Assembly (NCBI GenBank): GCA_046262935.1
Contig: JBHELT010000074.1
Location: 62,001-126,000, forward strand
DNA length: 64,000 nucleotides
Source of the DNA: JBHELT01 sp046262935
Lineage (GTDB): Bacteria; Actinomycetota; CADDZG01; JAHWKV01
Direction: 5' to 3'
Below the pieces are notes generated by a model. The model ran no database searches and had not been told where the DNA came from. It saw nothing but the letters and a program-made list of their open reading frames with translations. The position numbers were made by a program, and so were the translations under genes. Below are positions 44,952-54,924 of this stretch, piece after piece (the stretch's first letter is position 1; each line of letters begins with the position of its first letter).

Positions 44952-47450
44952 TTAGGTCCCCGCTAGCTCCGGCTCGGGAGCCTTGGGGGCCCCACCCTTG
45001 GTGTGGAAAACGATCTTTTGTTTGTCGGGCTTATCGGGGTCGGGTTCGGTGTCAACCAAGATGGTCTGGCCAGCACTGAACTCTTTCCACAAGATCTTCT
45101 CGGAAAGTGGGTCTTCGACCAGCCTTTGGATGGCCCTGCGCAGAGGTCGGGCGCCGAGTTGCGGATCGTAACCCTCTGCCGCGAGATGGTCTTTGGCCGC
45201 GTTGGTGAGTTCGATGCCAACATCGAGGCTCTGCAAGTGATCGCTCACCCTCTTGAACATCATGTCAACGATCTCACGAACATTCTCACGCGAGAGTTCA
45301 CGGAACACGATCACGTCGTCGATACGATTCAAGAATTCCGGGCGGAAGTGTGTCTTTAACTCCGCATGAACTTTCTCTTTCATCTTCTCGTAACTCACAT
45401 CGCCCGACTCTGAAGCGAAACCGAGCGATGCTTTGCGAAGGTTCTGGGTCCCCAGGTTCGACGTCATGATGATGACCGTGTTTTTGAAGTCAACGGTGTG
45501 GCCCTGCGAGTCGGTAAGACGGCCGTCTTCGAGGATCTGAAGAAGCGTATTGAAAACATCGCCGTGAGCCTTCTCGATCTCGTCGAAGAGCACAACACTG
45601 AACGGCCTGCGCCGCACGGCCTCGGTCAACTGTCCGCCTTCTTCGTAACCGACGTAACCGGGAGGTGAACCTATGAGGCGCGACACGGTGTGCTTCTCCA
45701 TGTATTCACTCATGTCGAGTTGGATGAGCGCTTCTTCGTCGCCGAACAAGAATGCGGCAAGCGTCTTCGAAAGCTCAGTCTTTCCAACTCCGGATGGGCC
45801 GAGGAAGATGAACGAACCGCTCGGACGCTTGGGGTCTTTGAGGCCAGCCCGAGTGCGGCGGATAGCCTGCGAAACGGAGTGCACAGCATCGGTTTGGTCG
45901 ACGATGCGCTTGTGCAGTTCGTCTTCCATGCGGATGAGTTTCTCGGTCTCTTCTTCGGTCAGTTTGTAAACGGGGATGCCGGTCCATGTAGATAGGACTT
46001 CGGCGATCTCTTCTTCGCCGACCTCGGCCAAGACTTGACCCTCTTTGTCCTGCCATGCGGCCTCTTTGACCTCGCGGTCGGTGAGCAGCTGCTTTTCGGT
46101 TTCTCTTAGTTGCGCTGCCTTTTCGTAATCCTGCTCGTCGATGGCAGCCTGTTTCGCTTTGGCCACTTCAGAGATCTGCTCGTCGATCTCACGTAGGTCA
46201 GGCGGCGCGGTCATCCTGCGGATGCGAAGGCGCGAACCGGCCTCGTCGATCAGGTCGATCGCTTTGTCGGGAAGGAAACGATCGGAGATGTAACGGTCGG
46301 CGAGGTTGGCCGCTGCGACCAATGCCTGGTCGGTGATCTGGATGCGGTGATGGGCCTCGTATCTGTCACGCAGACCCTTCAAGATCTCGATCGTGTGGGC
46401 GACCGTTGGCTCGGGCACCACGATGGGCTGGAACCTGCGCTCCAATGCCGCGTCTTTCTCCAAGTGTTTGCGGTATTCGTCCAGCGTCGTGGCCCCGATG
46501 GTCTGCAATTCTCCGCGGGCAAGCATGGGTTTCAAGATCGAAGCGGCGTCGATGGCCCCTTCGGCTGCCCCTGCGCCGACCAGGGTGTGCAGCTCATCGA
46601 TGAACAGAACGATGTCGCCGCGGGTACGGATCTCTTTTAGAACTTTCTTCAGTCTCTCCTCGAAGTCGCCTCGATAGCGTGAACCTGCGACAAGGGCCCC
46701 GAGGTCGAGCGTGTAGATCTGCTTGCCGCGCAATGTCTCGGGGACTTCGCCCTTGACGATGCGCGACGCGAGGCCTTCGACGATTGCGGTCTTGCCAACT
46801 CCGGGCTCGCCAATAAGAACTGGGTTGTTCTTGGTCCTTCGGGAAAGCACCTGCATGACCCGCTCGATCTCTTTCTCACGGCCGATGGTCGGGTCTAGTT
46901 TGTTCTGCTGGGCGAGTGCGGTCAGGTTGCGGCCGAACTGATCGAGGATGGGTGAGCCGCCCGGTGTAGGCGCCTCGCCTGGCGCGCCTTTTTCTTGACC
47001 TGCGCCGTAGCCGGAAAGCAGCTGGATGACCTGCTGGCGAACACGTCCGAGGTCGGCCCCCAGCTTCTGCAGGACCTGGGCCGCCACGCCTTCGCCTTCA
47101 CGGATGAGACCGAGAAGGATGTGCTCTGTGCCTATGTAGTTGTGACCAAGTTGAAGCGCCTCACGAAGCGACAGTTCCAAGACCTTTTTCGCGCGCGGCG
47201 TAAACGGGATATGTCCCTGCGGAGACGATGACCCCGTGCCGATGATCTCTTCGACCTGCGACCTTACGGAGTCGAGTGAAACCCCAAGAGACTCGAGCGC
47301 TTTCGCTGCAACGCCTTCGCCCTCGGAGATCAATCCAAGAAGTATGTGTTCGGTGCCTATGTAGTTGTGGTTGAGCAGCCGCGCCTCTTCTTGAGCCAAA
47401 ACGACGACTCGCCGGGCTCGATCTGTGAAGCGTTCAAACATGGATGACAT
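44952..47450 (-). CDS. clpC: ATP-dependent Clp protease ATPase subunit ClpC
   Basis: About 832 residues of an AAA+ unfoldase. The double Clp N-domain covers residues ~1-150; AAA-1 has Walker A GEPGVGKT, a UVR-type middle coiled coil follows ([14 protein letters not shown]), and AAA-2 has GPSGVGKT and [17 protein letters not shown]. ClpC delivers substrates to ClpP and has chaperone activity. ATG 47450 has GGAGGAG close upstream and yields the family N-terminus ([12 protein letters not shown]). Located near lysS, a common actinobacterial order. Confidence 0.97.
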   Translation of the reverse strand: MSSMFERFTDRARRVVVLAQEEARLLNHNYIGTEHILLGLISEGEGVAAKALESLGVSLDSVRSQVEEIIGTGSSSPQGHIPFTPRAKKVLELSLREALQLGHNYIGTEHILLGLIREGEGVAAQVLQKLGADLGRVRQQVIQLLSGYGAGQEKGAPGEAPTPGGSPILDQFGRNLTALAQQNKLDPTIGREKEIERVMQVLSRRTKNNPVLIGEPGVGKTAIVEGLASRIVKGEVPETLRGKQIYTLDLGALVAGSRYRGDFEERLKKVLKEIRTRGDIVLFIDELHTLVGAGAAEGAIDAASILKPMLARGELQTIGATTLDEYRKHLEKDAALERRFQPIVVPEPTVAHTIEILKGLRDRYEAHHRIQITDQALVAAANLADRYISDRFLPDKAIDLIDEAGSRLRIRRMTAPPDLREIDEQISEVAKAKQAAIDEQDYEKAAQLRETEKQLLTDREVKEAAWQDKEGQVLAEVGEEEIAEVLSTWTGIPVYKLTEEETEKLIRMEDELHKRIVDQTDAVHSVSQAIRRTRAGLKDPKRPSGSFIFLGPSGVGKTELSKTLAAFLFGDEEALIQLDMSEYMEKHTVSRLIGSPPGYVGYEEGGQLTEAVRRRPFSVVLFDEIEKAHGDVFNTLLQILEDGRLTDSQGHTVDFKNTVIIMTSNLGTQNLRKASLGFASESGDVSYEKMKEKVHAELKTHFRPEFLNRIDDVIVFRELSRENVREIVDMMFKRVSDHLQSLDVGIELTNAAKDHLAAEGYDPQLGARPLRRAIQRLVEDPLSEKILWKEFSAGQTILVDTEPDPDKPDKQKIVFHTKGGAPKAPEPELAGT

Positions 47451-47500
47451 CTGTCTCCTCCGGGACCCCATCTAGCACTTCTTCGGTAGCCCCGTGACTC

Positions 47501-47539
47501 ATTATATGGGGAGCCCCTGGCTTACTTAGGTGGGCCTAA
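47501..47539 (-). promoter_or_regulatory. Possible clpC promoter and inverted repeat
   Basis: A perfect TATAAT on the minus strand (47501-47506) lies about 50 bases upstream of the clpC start. Upstream of it is the inverted repeat TTAGG-CCCA-CCTAA (47526-47539), a possible regulator site. No good -35 was found. Confidence 0.35.
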
Positions 47540-47599
47540 TATCAACATTGCCTATCATGTCGGCTTACCCAGGTTCGACGTTGAGCATTCCCAAGATAT

Positions 47600-48874
47600 T
47601 CAATGCAGATCATCGCTTGCGTCGCTAAGGATGCCCGACCTTGCCGTGTTGTAGAAGGGGGCCTCACCGCCAGGGGTCGAACCGGAAAAAAAGTACATCC
47701 AGTCCTCGTCGAGGATATTGGTCCTTTGCAGGTCTGCGGTGAAGGTCTTCATCAATAGATCGAGCTGGGCCCCCGATGGGCTCCAAAGACCTTGAAGGTC
47801 CCTCTCGGCCATCACATGGTCGGAAAGTCCGAATGAGAACCTGAGGTGCCCGTAGCGCGACCTATCCACCTGCTCGAATTGTGCGATCAAGAGGCTGCGA
47901 TCTGTACGAAGACCAGCCTTGGCGAATGAATCGGCCAAGACCATGGTGGCGTCGTAGGCGTCGACCTCGTCCGCTGTGGGGGATGCATGGAACCTCTTGC
48001 GGAACGCTGCCCTGAATGCGGCAACCGGCTCGACGCGGTCCCCCACTTGCGCAGGACGTGCGTAGTCACCCGCGATCACCATGCCGGCGACGGGAGTCAC
48101 CGCGAAGGATGAGTGAAAACCGGCCAACTGGGGCCTCCAACCATCGGAGATCTTCGAGCGACCCGCATAGGCGTTATCGGTCCCGAACCGCTTGATCGCT
48201 GCCGCGATGAAGGCTCGGCTGCCCTCGATGACGACCGCCTGGGGCTTGGCTGCCGAAAGAACTGCGAACGCGGCGTCTACATCGCCTTGCGCATCGACCA
48301 ATGTAAGTCCCCGATCGCGAAACATCGCGCCCAAGGAATGAAAGGCCGAATCGCCTGCTAGACCGGGTTCACGCATGAGACCCACCGACTTGTATCTTCG
48401 GTCACCGGGACCGAAATATCGCGCTAGCCGCCATGCTTCCCATGAGTGTGGAGTATCGACTTGGAACATCGATGCACCAAGGGCCCCCGCATCGTATAGG
48501 TCGTCTGCCAGTTCGAATACAGGAAACGAATTCGCATCGAGTTGATGACGCACCGTACGAAGAACTTCGGCGCCGCCAACCGCAAGCGCGCCGATGGTGG
48601 TTGTTACGTTCGAAGCCGACAACAATGCCTGCGCTTCGAGTTTCGATTGGACGATCTTGACGCGGAATGCTTCGCTGTGGGCTTGCGACACTTGCTCAGC
48701 CGCGAGTTCGGCTCCCTTTCGATAACCGGCGACGCGTTCGTCGTCCGGCGAAGAAGCCAGGACTACTTGCACAACCGGGGTGTAGCGACGAGGAAGGGCG
48801 GTACCGCTAGGTTTCTCAGATCTGGGCGGCGTCGAACGCGCTGAACAGGCAGAAAGCGCAGCCACCACGAACAA
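47600..48874 (-). CDS. Substrate-binding lipoprotein, type 1 periplasmic-binding fold
   Basis: About 424 residues resembling branched-chain amino acid/amide-binding proteins (Leu/Ile/Val-type): SSPDDERVAGYRKGAELA, FPVFELADD and EVDAYDATMVLADS. A lipobox AALSAC gives the lipidated Cys. The start is unclear: the charged part of the signal (STRARLSLV) is encoded upstream of TTG 48874, where no ATG, GTG or TTG follows the xdhC-like stop; the frame is open to 49057. No ABC permease genes are adjacent, so it may be a sensor or an orphan receptor. Confidence 0.72.
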   Translation of the reverse strand: MFVVAALSACSARSTPPRSEKPSGTALPRRYTPVVQVVLASSPDDERVAGYRKGAELAAEQVSQAHSEAFRVKIVQSKLEAQALLSASNVTTTIGALAVGGAEVLRTVRHQLDANSFPVFELADDLYDAGALGASMFQVDTPHSWEAWRLARYFGPGDRRYKSVGLMREPGLAGDSAFHSLGAMFRDRGLTLVDAQGDVDAAFAVLSAAKPQAVVIEGSRAFIAAAIKRFGTDNAYAGRSKISDGWRPQLAGFHSSFAVTPVAGMVIAGDYARPAQVGDRVEPVAAFRAAFRKRFHASPTADEVDAYDATMVLADSFAKAGLRTDRSLLIAQFEQVDRSRYGHLRFSFGLSDHVMAERDLQGLWSPSGAQLDLLMKTFTADLQRTNILDEDWMYFFSGSTPGGEAPFYNTARSGILSDASDDLH

Positions 48875-48908
48875 CGCGGTTACTAGAGATAAACGCGCGC
48901 GGGTCGAG

Positions 48909-49682
48909 TTAGTTGTCGCCGAGCCTCCTGATGCGAACGATCTCGGCCAGTACTGAGACCGCGATCTCTTCAGGGGTCTCTGAGCCGATCGGCAGACCGA
49001 CCGGTGAATGGACCTTGCTGATCTGCTTCGCATCGAATCCGGCTTCCTTAAGTTCACTCAGTAAATGACCAGTATGTCTGCCACTACCCATCATGCCGAG
49101 GTAGGGAACCGGAGTTGGCAGCAATGCCCGCAGTACCGGTTGAGAGAACTCTTCATCGTGTCCGCATATGACTACGAAGGTATTGGCTCCGGGACGCAGA
49201 GCTTCGACGTCTTTGTAAGTTGGAGTAACTATCACTTCGTCGGCGCCGTCGAACTCCCCGACGCTTGGGCTTCTTGGGCCAGCCGCGACCCTTACGTGAT
49301 AACCCATCGCCTCGCCGAGCCCCACAAGGGCCCTTGCCACCGGACCAACTCCAACAACCAACAGTTCGAGGATCTGGACCGATCTAGCTGGCAGTACATC
49401 CCCCGGGGAATAAGGCTGGACGGTCACAAGCGCCTTCATCTGCTCATCCCATGGATAGATGTTGTCGAAAGCATCACCCGATTCCATGGCGATAGATGCA
49501 TCGGCCGCACCCGAACGGTCGAATCCATCACAACCGAGCGAGCCGTAAGTTGACCCGTCGTCCAATACCGCTATGCATACTCCGGGGCGCGTTGGAGGAT
49601 CACCAACCACATCGGTCACAGTCACCAATGCCGCCCTATGCCCGCGTTTGATCGCTCGGTCCAGCGCCAAGTGCGGATCCAC
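48909..49682 (-). CDS. XdhC/CoxI family protein
   Basis: A 257-residue protein with an N-terminal XdhC_CoxI segment (GSLGCDGF, residues ~46-53) and a C-terminal Rossmann-like domain beginning at ELLVVGVGPVARAL. Family members sulfurate or insert the molybdenum cofactor into xanthine dehydrogenase/CO dehydrogenase-type enzymes. No molybdoenzyme is in the window, so the partner is elsewhere. It starts at GTG immediately after the lysS stop, giving translational coupling. Confidence 0.82.
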   Translation of the reverse strand: MDPHLALDRAIKRGHRAALVTVTDVVGDPPTRPGVCIAVLDDGSTYGSLGCDGFDRSGAADASIAMESGDAFDNIYPWDEQMKALVTVQPYSPGDVLPARSVQILELLVVGVGPVARALVGLGEAMGYHVRVAAGPRSPSVGEFDGADEVIVTPTYKDVEALRPGANTFVVICGHDEEFSQPVLRALLPTPVPYLGMMGSGRHTGHLLSELKEAGFDAKQISKVHSPVGLPIGSETPEEIAVSVLAEIVRIRRLGDN

Positions 49683-51173
49683 TTAAACCTCTGGACGCAT
49701 GGCAGGGAACAAGATGACATCTCTGATCGATGGCGCACCAGTGACAGCCATAACCAGGCGCTCTATGCCAAGTCCGAGCCCGCCGGTTGGGGGCATCCCA
49801 TATTCGAGGGCACGCAGGAAGTCTTCGTCAACGAGATGAGCTTCGTCGTCACCCGCCTCTCGCGACTTGGCTTGCTGCACGAACCGGTTGCGTTGGTCTA
49901 TGGGATCGGTCAATTCCGAATAGGCAACGCCAACTTCGACTCCCCCGATGATCATGTCGAGGTGTTCCGTGAATCGTTCGTCGGAGCGATGCTCTCGCGC
50001 GAGTGGAGAGACTTCTTTCGGATAATCCATCACGAACGTTGGCTGCATCAGCGAGGTTTCTACTTTCTTCTCGTAGATCTCGATCATAAGTTTGCCCCAC
50101 GACCACTTGGGATCGAATGGAACGCCGAGGCGCGAGCACTCATCGCGAAGGTCAGCATCGGGATCGACCCCGGCTTCTTTGACCAGATCGATGAGCCTGG
50201 CTCTGCGAAAATCTGGCTCGAGGTCGATCGTGCCGCGGTCGCTTTGTATCTTGAGCGTTCCCGCGGCAGCCAGCGCCGCCTCGCGCACCAGCGTCTGCAG
50301 GATCTCGGCCATGTCGTTGTAGTCGGCGAAGGCTTCGTAGAGTTCGAGCATCGTGAACTCGGGGTTGTGGTTGATGCTGACGCCTTCGTTGCGAAAAACC
50401 CGATTGACTTCGTAGATCTTCTCCATGCCGGCGACGATCAATCGCTTGAGATACAGCTCGGGCGCGATGCGAAGATAAAGATCCATATCTAAGACGTTGT
50501 GATGCGTTACGAATGGCTTGGCCAGTGCTCCGCCCGGGATGGGTTGAAGCATCGGAGTTTCTACCTCGATGAAACCTCGACCATCGAGCATCGAGCGGAT
50601 ACTGCTCACGATGCGCGACCGGGTTTCGAAAAGAGCCCTCGACTCGGGGTTCGTCATCAGATCGAGATAGCGCTGACGGTATCTCAGCTCGACGTCTTTG
50701 AGTCCATGGAACTTCTCCGGCAGGGGGCGCAGCGATTTGCTCAGAAGTTCGAAACCATCGATCGCGATTGAAAGTTCCCCGCGCTTGGTGCGAACCACGA
50801 GGCCCGAGGCACCGATCCAATCGCCGAGGTCTAAGGCGGCGAAGGCTTCGAAACGTTCGGCCAGCGCGTCGGCGCGCGCGAACAACTGGATCTTGCCGGT
50901 TGCGTCTTGCAGGTCGGCGAAAGCAAGTTTGCCTTGTCGCCTGATGGCCATGACCCTTCCGCCGACCCTGGCATGTTCAGACGAATCGGTCCCCGGCTCG
51001 AGGGCCAGGAACTTGTCGATCAGGTCTTTGATCGCGTGGGTTCGCTTGTAGCCAACCTTGTAGGCGAGTTCACCGGAGGCAACTACGTCGCCGAGTTTCT
51101 TCCGCCGGGCGGCCTCATGATCGCCTGCTCCTGGGGTCGGCGTATGGTCAGTTTGGTTCGACATTGCGTTCAT
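49683..51173 (-). CDS. lysS: Lysyl-tRNA synthetase (class II)
   Basis: About 496 residues: N-terminal OB-fold anticodon-binding domain (residues ~45-160) and class II catalytic domain with motif 2 region VFRNEGVSINHNPEF and motif 3 GLGLGIERLVM. Full length. The start is ambiguous: ATG 51173 or 51164, both inside the 3' end of coaX. Because they overlap, translation is coupled to coaX. It charges tRNA-Lys. Confidence 0.96.
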   Translation of the reverse strand: MNAMSNQTDHTPTPGAGDHEAARRKKLGDVVASGELAYKVGYKRTHAIKDLIDKFLALEPGTDSSEHARVGGRVMAIRRQGKLAFADLQDATGKIQLFARADALAERFEAFAALDLGDWIGASGLVVRTKRGELSIAIDGFELLSKSLRPLPEKFHGLKDVELRYRQRYLDLMTNPESRALFETRSRIVSSIRSMLDGRGFIEVETPMLQPIPGGALAKPFVTHHNVLDMDLYLRIAPELYLKRLIVAGMEKIYEVNRVFRNEGVSINHNPEFTMLELYEAFADYNDMAEILQTLVREAALAAAGTLKIQSDRGTIDLEPDFRRARLIDLVKEAGVDPDADLRDECSRLGVPFDPKWSWGKLMIEIYEKKVETSLMQPTFVMDYPKEVSPLAREHRSDERFTEHLDMIIGGVEVGVAYSELTDPIDQRNRFVQQAKSREAGDDEAHLVDEDFLRALEYGMPPTGGLGLGIERLVMAVTGAPSIRDVILFPAMRPEV

Positions 51174-51924
51174 AAAGGATGCGCAGACCTGCAAGGGTTA
51201 GTGCAGGTTCGTGGCGCGCTTGGATGGAACACTCCGAAAGCACGAGTGGCGCAAGGCCCCCCGTCGCGATCACCTCGGCGGTTCCACCTAACTCTTTCTT
51301 CATGCGCTCCACCATACCCTCGACCAACGAGACTGCGCCGAATAGAACGCCCGAACGCACCGATTCGATCGTTGAGCGACCGATAACACTTTTCGGCATA
51401 ACCAATTCGACCCTTTGGATAAGTGCGGCCGAGTCCCAAAGCGCGCGGGCCGAGATGGTGACTCCTGGCGCGATGGCACCGCCTAGGTATTCTCCAGCTT
51501 CGCTAACTGCATCGAATGTCGTTGCCGTCCCGAAGTCGATAACGATAAGTGGTCCGCCTGCGAGAGCATGAGCCGCAACCGCATTCACTATCCGGTCGGC
51601 GCCCACCTCGCGTGGATTGTCGGTGAGGACCGGCATGCCTGTCTTTATCCCCGCCTCAACCACGACGGGATCGAAATGGAAGTACTTCTCGACCATCTCG
51701 CGCATCGCTCCTGTGAGGCTGGGGACAACGCTCGATATGACTACACCGGTAACTTGGCGCGAGAACGACAAGTCCTGGAAAGACAGGAATTCTTGAAAGA
51801 TGAGCGCTAGTTCGTCGGCTGTGCGACGGGGCTCGGTCGAGGTCCGCCACTCGGCAACGATCTGCTCTGACGAGAAGATACCGATGTGAGTTTGAGTATT
51901 ACCGACATCTACGGCAAGGAGCAT
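51148..51924 (-). CDS. coaX: Type III pantothenate kinase
   Basis: A 258-residue ASKHA-fold kinase catalysing the first step of CoA synthesis. Phosphate-1 motif is AVDVGNTQTHIG, the substrate motif GADRIVNAVAA, and the phosphate-2 motif DFGTATTFD with the conserved Asp. Starts directly at the panD stop and overlaps lysS. Type III kinases are not feedback-inhibited by CoA. The pathway step order panC-panD-coaX is present in one run. Confidence 0.96.
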   Translation of the reverse strand: MLLAVDVGNTQTHIGIFSSEQIVAEWRTSTEPRRTADELALIFQEFLSFQDLSFSRQVTGVVISSVVPSLTGAMREMVEKYFHFDPVVVEAGIKTGMPVLTDNPREVGADRIVNAVAAHALAGGPLIVIDFGTATTFDAVSEAGEYLGGAIAPGVTISARALWDSAALIQRVELVMPKSVIGRSTIESVRSGVLFGAVSLVEGMVERMKKELGGTAEVIATGGLAPLVLSECSIQARHEPALTLAGLRILYERNVEPN

Positions 51925-52290
51925 CTAGTGATCGGCGGCGACTGTTATCGGTCTATTCGAATCGTCAACCAGAACGACGCGGGGAACCAAGCTCTGCGCC
52001 TCGTCATCTTCCATCTCGGCGTACGCTATGACGATGACTTTGTCGCCCTTTTGGACTAAACGCGCTGCGGCGCCGTTAAGCACAACCTGTCCTGAGTCGC
52101 GATCGCCTTCGATGATGTAGGTCTGGAAGCGTTGACCGTTATCGATGTCAACAACGTGTACCTGCTCGAACGGGAGCATGCCCGACAACTCGATCAGAAC
52201 TGGGTCAAGGGTGATGCTTCCCACATAATCGATGTTGGCGTCGGTCACGGTCGCACGGTGGATCTTTCCGTGCATCATGATGCGTTTCAT
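51925..52290 (-). CDS. panD: Aspartate 1-decarboxylase
   Basis: A 121-residue pyruvoyl enzyme making beta-alanine. The autocleavage site Gly24-Ser25 is seen in YVGSITLD, and the catalytic Tyr region TYIIEGDRDSG is intact. Beta-alanine is then joined to pantoate by the panC product, 14 bp upstream. Length is slightly shorter than some homologues but normal. Confidence 0.96.
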   Translation of the reverse strand: MKRIMMHGKIHRATVTDANIDYVGSITLDPVLIELSGMLPFEQVHVVDIDNGQRFQTYIIEGDRDSGQVVLNGAAARLVQKGDKVIVIAYAEMEDDEAQSLVPRVVLVDDSNRPITVAADH

Positions 52291-52304
52291 CTAACCCTCC
52301 TGGT

Positions 52305-53177
52305 TCAGGCCGGTTGCCCGGTCCCGACTTGGTTTTCAAGCTCGATGTTATCGATGAGTCTCGTGTGACCTATAAATGCTGCCACAGACACGACAGTCTT
52401 GCCTGAGATGACAACCGGGGGCATCAGATCGTTGCCTCCAGCAACATCGACGTATTGGATCGTGACGGAGGCATCCTGTCCGATAACAGACGAAACAACC
52501 CGTTTGATCACGCCTGGATCCACCTCGCCGCTCGCATAGGCCTCGGCCCCCGCAACCAGGGCTCGATGGATCACAGCGGCTGCCCGCCTTTCTTCAGCCG
52601 ATAGGTACTTGTTCCTGCTCGACATGGCCAGGCCATCGGGTTCACGCACGGTCTCGCAGGCAACTATCTCGACCGGCAGGCTTAGATCGCTTGTCACCTG
52701 CCTCAGCACAACCACCTGCTGATAGTCCTTCTTTCCCATGTAAACGCGGCATGGTCCGACCGCACTGAACAGCTTGACGCAAACAGTGGCAACGCCAGCG
52801 AAATGGCCTGGCCGGTAGTAACCCTCGCTAAGGTTCGCGATCGGTCCAGGATCGACGGAGGTTGAGATGGCACCGCCTGGATACATCTGTTCGACGGAGG
52901 GAGAGAACAAGATATCTACGCCAGCCTTTTCGCAGATGGCGTGGTCTCGCTCGGGGTCTGTTGGATAACGATCGAAGTCGTCGGAGGGCCCGAACTGCAA
53001 AGGGTTGACGAATATCGAAACAACAACGACGTCGTTGTCGCGCTTCGCCCGCTCGATCAATGAAACATGACCGTCATGCAAGTACCCCATGGTGGGAACG
53101 AAGCCAACTCGTTTCGAATATTTGCGCTCGGCATCTAAGCTCGCGCGAAGGTCTTCGATAGATCCGGTCGCGATCAT
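52305..53177 (-). CDS. panC: Pantothenate synthetase
   Basis: A 290-residue nucleotidyltransferase that joins pantoate and beta-alanine via an adenylate. The HIGH-type motif is MGYLHDGHVSL, the pantoate motif FVNPLQFGPSDDFDRYP and the KMSKS-like motif AMSSRNKYL. All are intact. It overlaps the DUF2520 gene by four bases. Confidence 0.96.
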   Translation of the reverse strand: MIATGSIEDLRASLDAERKYSKRVGFVPTMGYLHDGHVSLIERAKRDNDVVVVSIFVNPLQFGPSDDFDRYPTDPERDHAICEKAGVDILFSPSVEQMYPGGAISTSVDPGPIANLSEGYYRPGHFAGVATVCVKLFSAVGPCRVYMGKKDYQQVVVLRQVTSDLSLPVEIVACETVREPDGLAMSSRNKYLSAEERRAAAVIHRALVAGAEAYASGEVDPGVIKRVVSSVIGQDASVTIQYVDVAGGNDLMPPVVISGKTVVSVAAFIGHTRLIDNIELENQVGTGQPA

Positions 53178-54031
53178 CCGCTTCCTTCGAGCAGAGACTT
53201 GATCTGAGACACTTGCGTGGCCGAGATCGAACCACGACCCTCGGCTATCGCAAGTGCAGACAAGCCGAGTGTGACGTAAGCATCTCTAACGGCGCCATCG
53301 GTGCCAAGGCGCGTCAGGTGCCTTGCGATGGTTGATGCGTCCCCTCGCGCGAATGGCCCGGTGAGCGCGTTCGCCGGTCCGAGTTTTTCGAGATTGGCAA
53401 GGGTCCCCGACATCAGGGGCAAGTACGGAGCGATGTCACGCCCTGTCTCCTCGATGAGGTAAGCAAGCACGGTTAGGAAGTTGGAAGCGATCACCGCGTC
53501 CAAGTGATACTGATCGCGCTCTTCGTCACTCAACCAGAGCACGCGGCCCCCAACCGCTTCTACGAAGCCTTGCGACCAATCGCGCATAACATCGTCGCAG
53601 GTCACGCCGAACCATGAACCGGGGATGCGCTCGATCCCGCGCTCAACATCGGGCACCGACTGAAGAACATGGGCCGCCACTATCTGAGCGCCAGCCGTCT
53701 GCAGCGGGACTAATGGCTGAAGGCCTATCGAACCCGCAGCATGAAGAACCACCGTGCCTGGCTCGAGTTGCACCCCAGCGAGGTCTTCGGCCACCTTGGC
53801 GACCACGTCGTCGGGAACCGCGATCAAGATCGCATCGGCGCCTTCGATCACATCTAAGAAAGATGTTGAACTGGGGCATCCGATGTGACTCGACGCTCTG
53901 TCGAGTGAGGCTGATGACCGCCCTGATGCTCCGATGATGCGGTGACCAGCCCTTTTGAGCAGAACTCCAAGGCTAACGCCAACGCGGCCCGCGCCGATTA
54001 TCGAGAAAGAGGTATGAGGTTCGAATCGCAT
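53174..54031 (-). CDS. Rossmann-like/DUF2520 protein
   Basis: A 285-residue two-domain protein: an NAD(P)-binding domain with SIIGAGRVGVSLG (residues ~9-21) and a helical C-terminal DUF2520 domain starting near residue 150. It resembles ketopantoate reductase in layout and precedes panC with a four-base overlap, so it may supply pantoate or act on a related intermediate. No PanE signature is seen, so the reaction is inference only. Confidence 0.82.
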   Translation of the reverse strand: MRFEPHTSFSIIGAGRVGVSLGVLLKRAGHRIIGASGRSSASLDRASSHIGCPSSTSFLDVIEGADAILIAVPDDVVAKVAEDLAGVQLEPGTVVLHAAGSIGLQPLVPLQTAGAQIVAAHVLQSVPDVERGIERIPGSWFGVTCDDVMRDWSQGFVEAVGGRVLWLSDEERDQYHLDAVIASNFLTVLAYLIEETGRDIAPYLPLMSGTLANLEKLGPANALTGPFARGDASTIARHLTRLGTDGAVRDAYVTLGLSALAIAEGRGSISATQVSQIKSLLEGSG

Positions 54032-54061
54032 GGGTGATCCAGTTCGTAGATACCGGTCGAT

Positions 54062-54568
54062 TCAAGTATAGGCGTCACCTATCGGCCCCGATAACCGGAC
54101 TCCGTCGATCTGATTCGAACCGTGTGACGAATAAACCGACAATGGCTCACCCGAAGGCAATTCGAGGTCGGGACACATCTCAAGAAGTGGAACCATCACG
54201 AACTCACGGTTGGTCAGCTCCGCGTGAGGGATGACCACATCGTCGTCACACACGATGGACGAGCCGTAAAGAAGCAGATCCAGATCGATGACGCGCGGTC
54301 CCCAATGTTCGTCTGACAGGGTCCTGCCAAGCAGGGCTTCGATCTGTTTGAGATGACGCAAAAGATCACGAGCTTCGAGTTCGGTTTCAACTTCGCAGGC
54401 CGCGTTCAAGAAGTCGGGTTGTGGGGGCCCAACCGGATCGGTGTCATACGCCGACGAGATCCGAGTCAGTTTCGTCGAAGCGATCGCCGCAATCTCGTGC
54501 AGAGCGCGCTTGATGTTGGATAGGCGGTCACCAAGGTTCGAACCTAACCCGATGTAAGCCAGGGTCAC
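54062..54568 (-). CDS. folK: 2-amino-4-hydroxy-6-hydroxymethyldihydropteridine pyrophosphokinase
   Basis: A 168-residue HPPK, transferring pyrophosphate to the folate pterin. N-terminal AYIGLGSNLGDR and the catalytic stretch WGPRVIDLDLLLYG are diagnostic, with acidic metal-binding residues in the latter. It overlaps folB by four bases. Part of the folE-folP-folB-folK block. Confidence 0.95.
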   Translation of the reverse strand: MTLAYIGLGSNLGDRLSNIKRALHEIAAIASTKLTRISSAYDTDPVGPPQPDFLNAACEVETELEARDLLRHLKQIEALLGRTLSDEHWGPRVIDLDLLLYGSSIVCDDDVVIPHAELTNREFVMVPLLEMCPDLELPSGEPLSVYSSHGSNQIDGVRLSGPIGDAYT

Positions 54569-54924
54569 CTTCCCCGTTGGATCTCCACGATAACCGCCTC
54601 GAGGTCGGCTTCGATCGGAGGAGTTGGCTTGGCCACCCTCACGAGGGTTGAAAACACTTCACGGTGGCCGAGCACTGCATCGGCTATCCGTTCTGCTAGT
54701 GCTTCGATCAAGGTATATCGCTCCATCGAGACGATACGCTGGACCTCTTTGATCAACGAGTCGTAATCGAGTGTTTTGCCGAGCAAGTCGCTCATGCCGG
54801 CCTCGCGAAGATCCAGGCGACATTCGACATCGACTATGAAGTGCTGACCATGTTCGCGCTCGATGCGATTGGCGCCGTGATAGCCGAACACCTTAAGGCC
54901 AGTGATGATGATCTTGTCGCTCAT
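54565..54924 (-). CDS. folB: Dihydroneopterin aldolase
   Basis: A 119-residue T-fold enzyme making 6-hydroxymethyl-dihydropterin. Seen are FGYHGANRIEREHGQHFIVD, TLDYDSLI and TLIEALAERIAD with the substrate-anchoring Glu. It overlaps folP and folK by four bases on each side, so it is tightly coupled. Confidence 0.94.
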   Translation of the reverse strand: MSDKIIITGLKVFGYHGANRIEREHGQHFIVDVECRLDLREAGMSDLLGKTLDYDSLIKEVQRIVSMERYTLIEALAERIADAVLGHREVFSTLVRVAKPTPPIEADLEAVIVEIQRGR

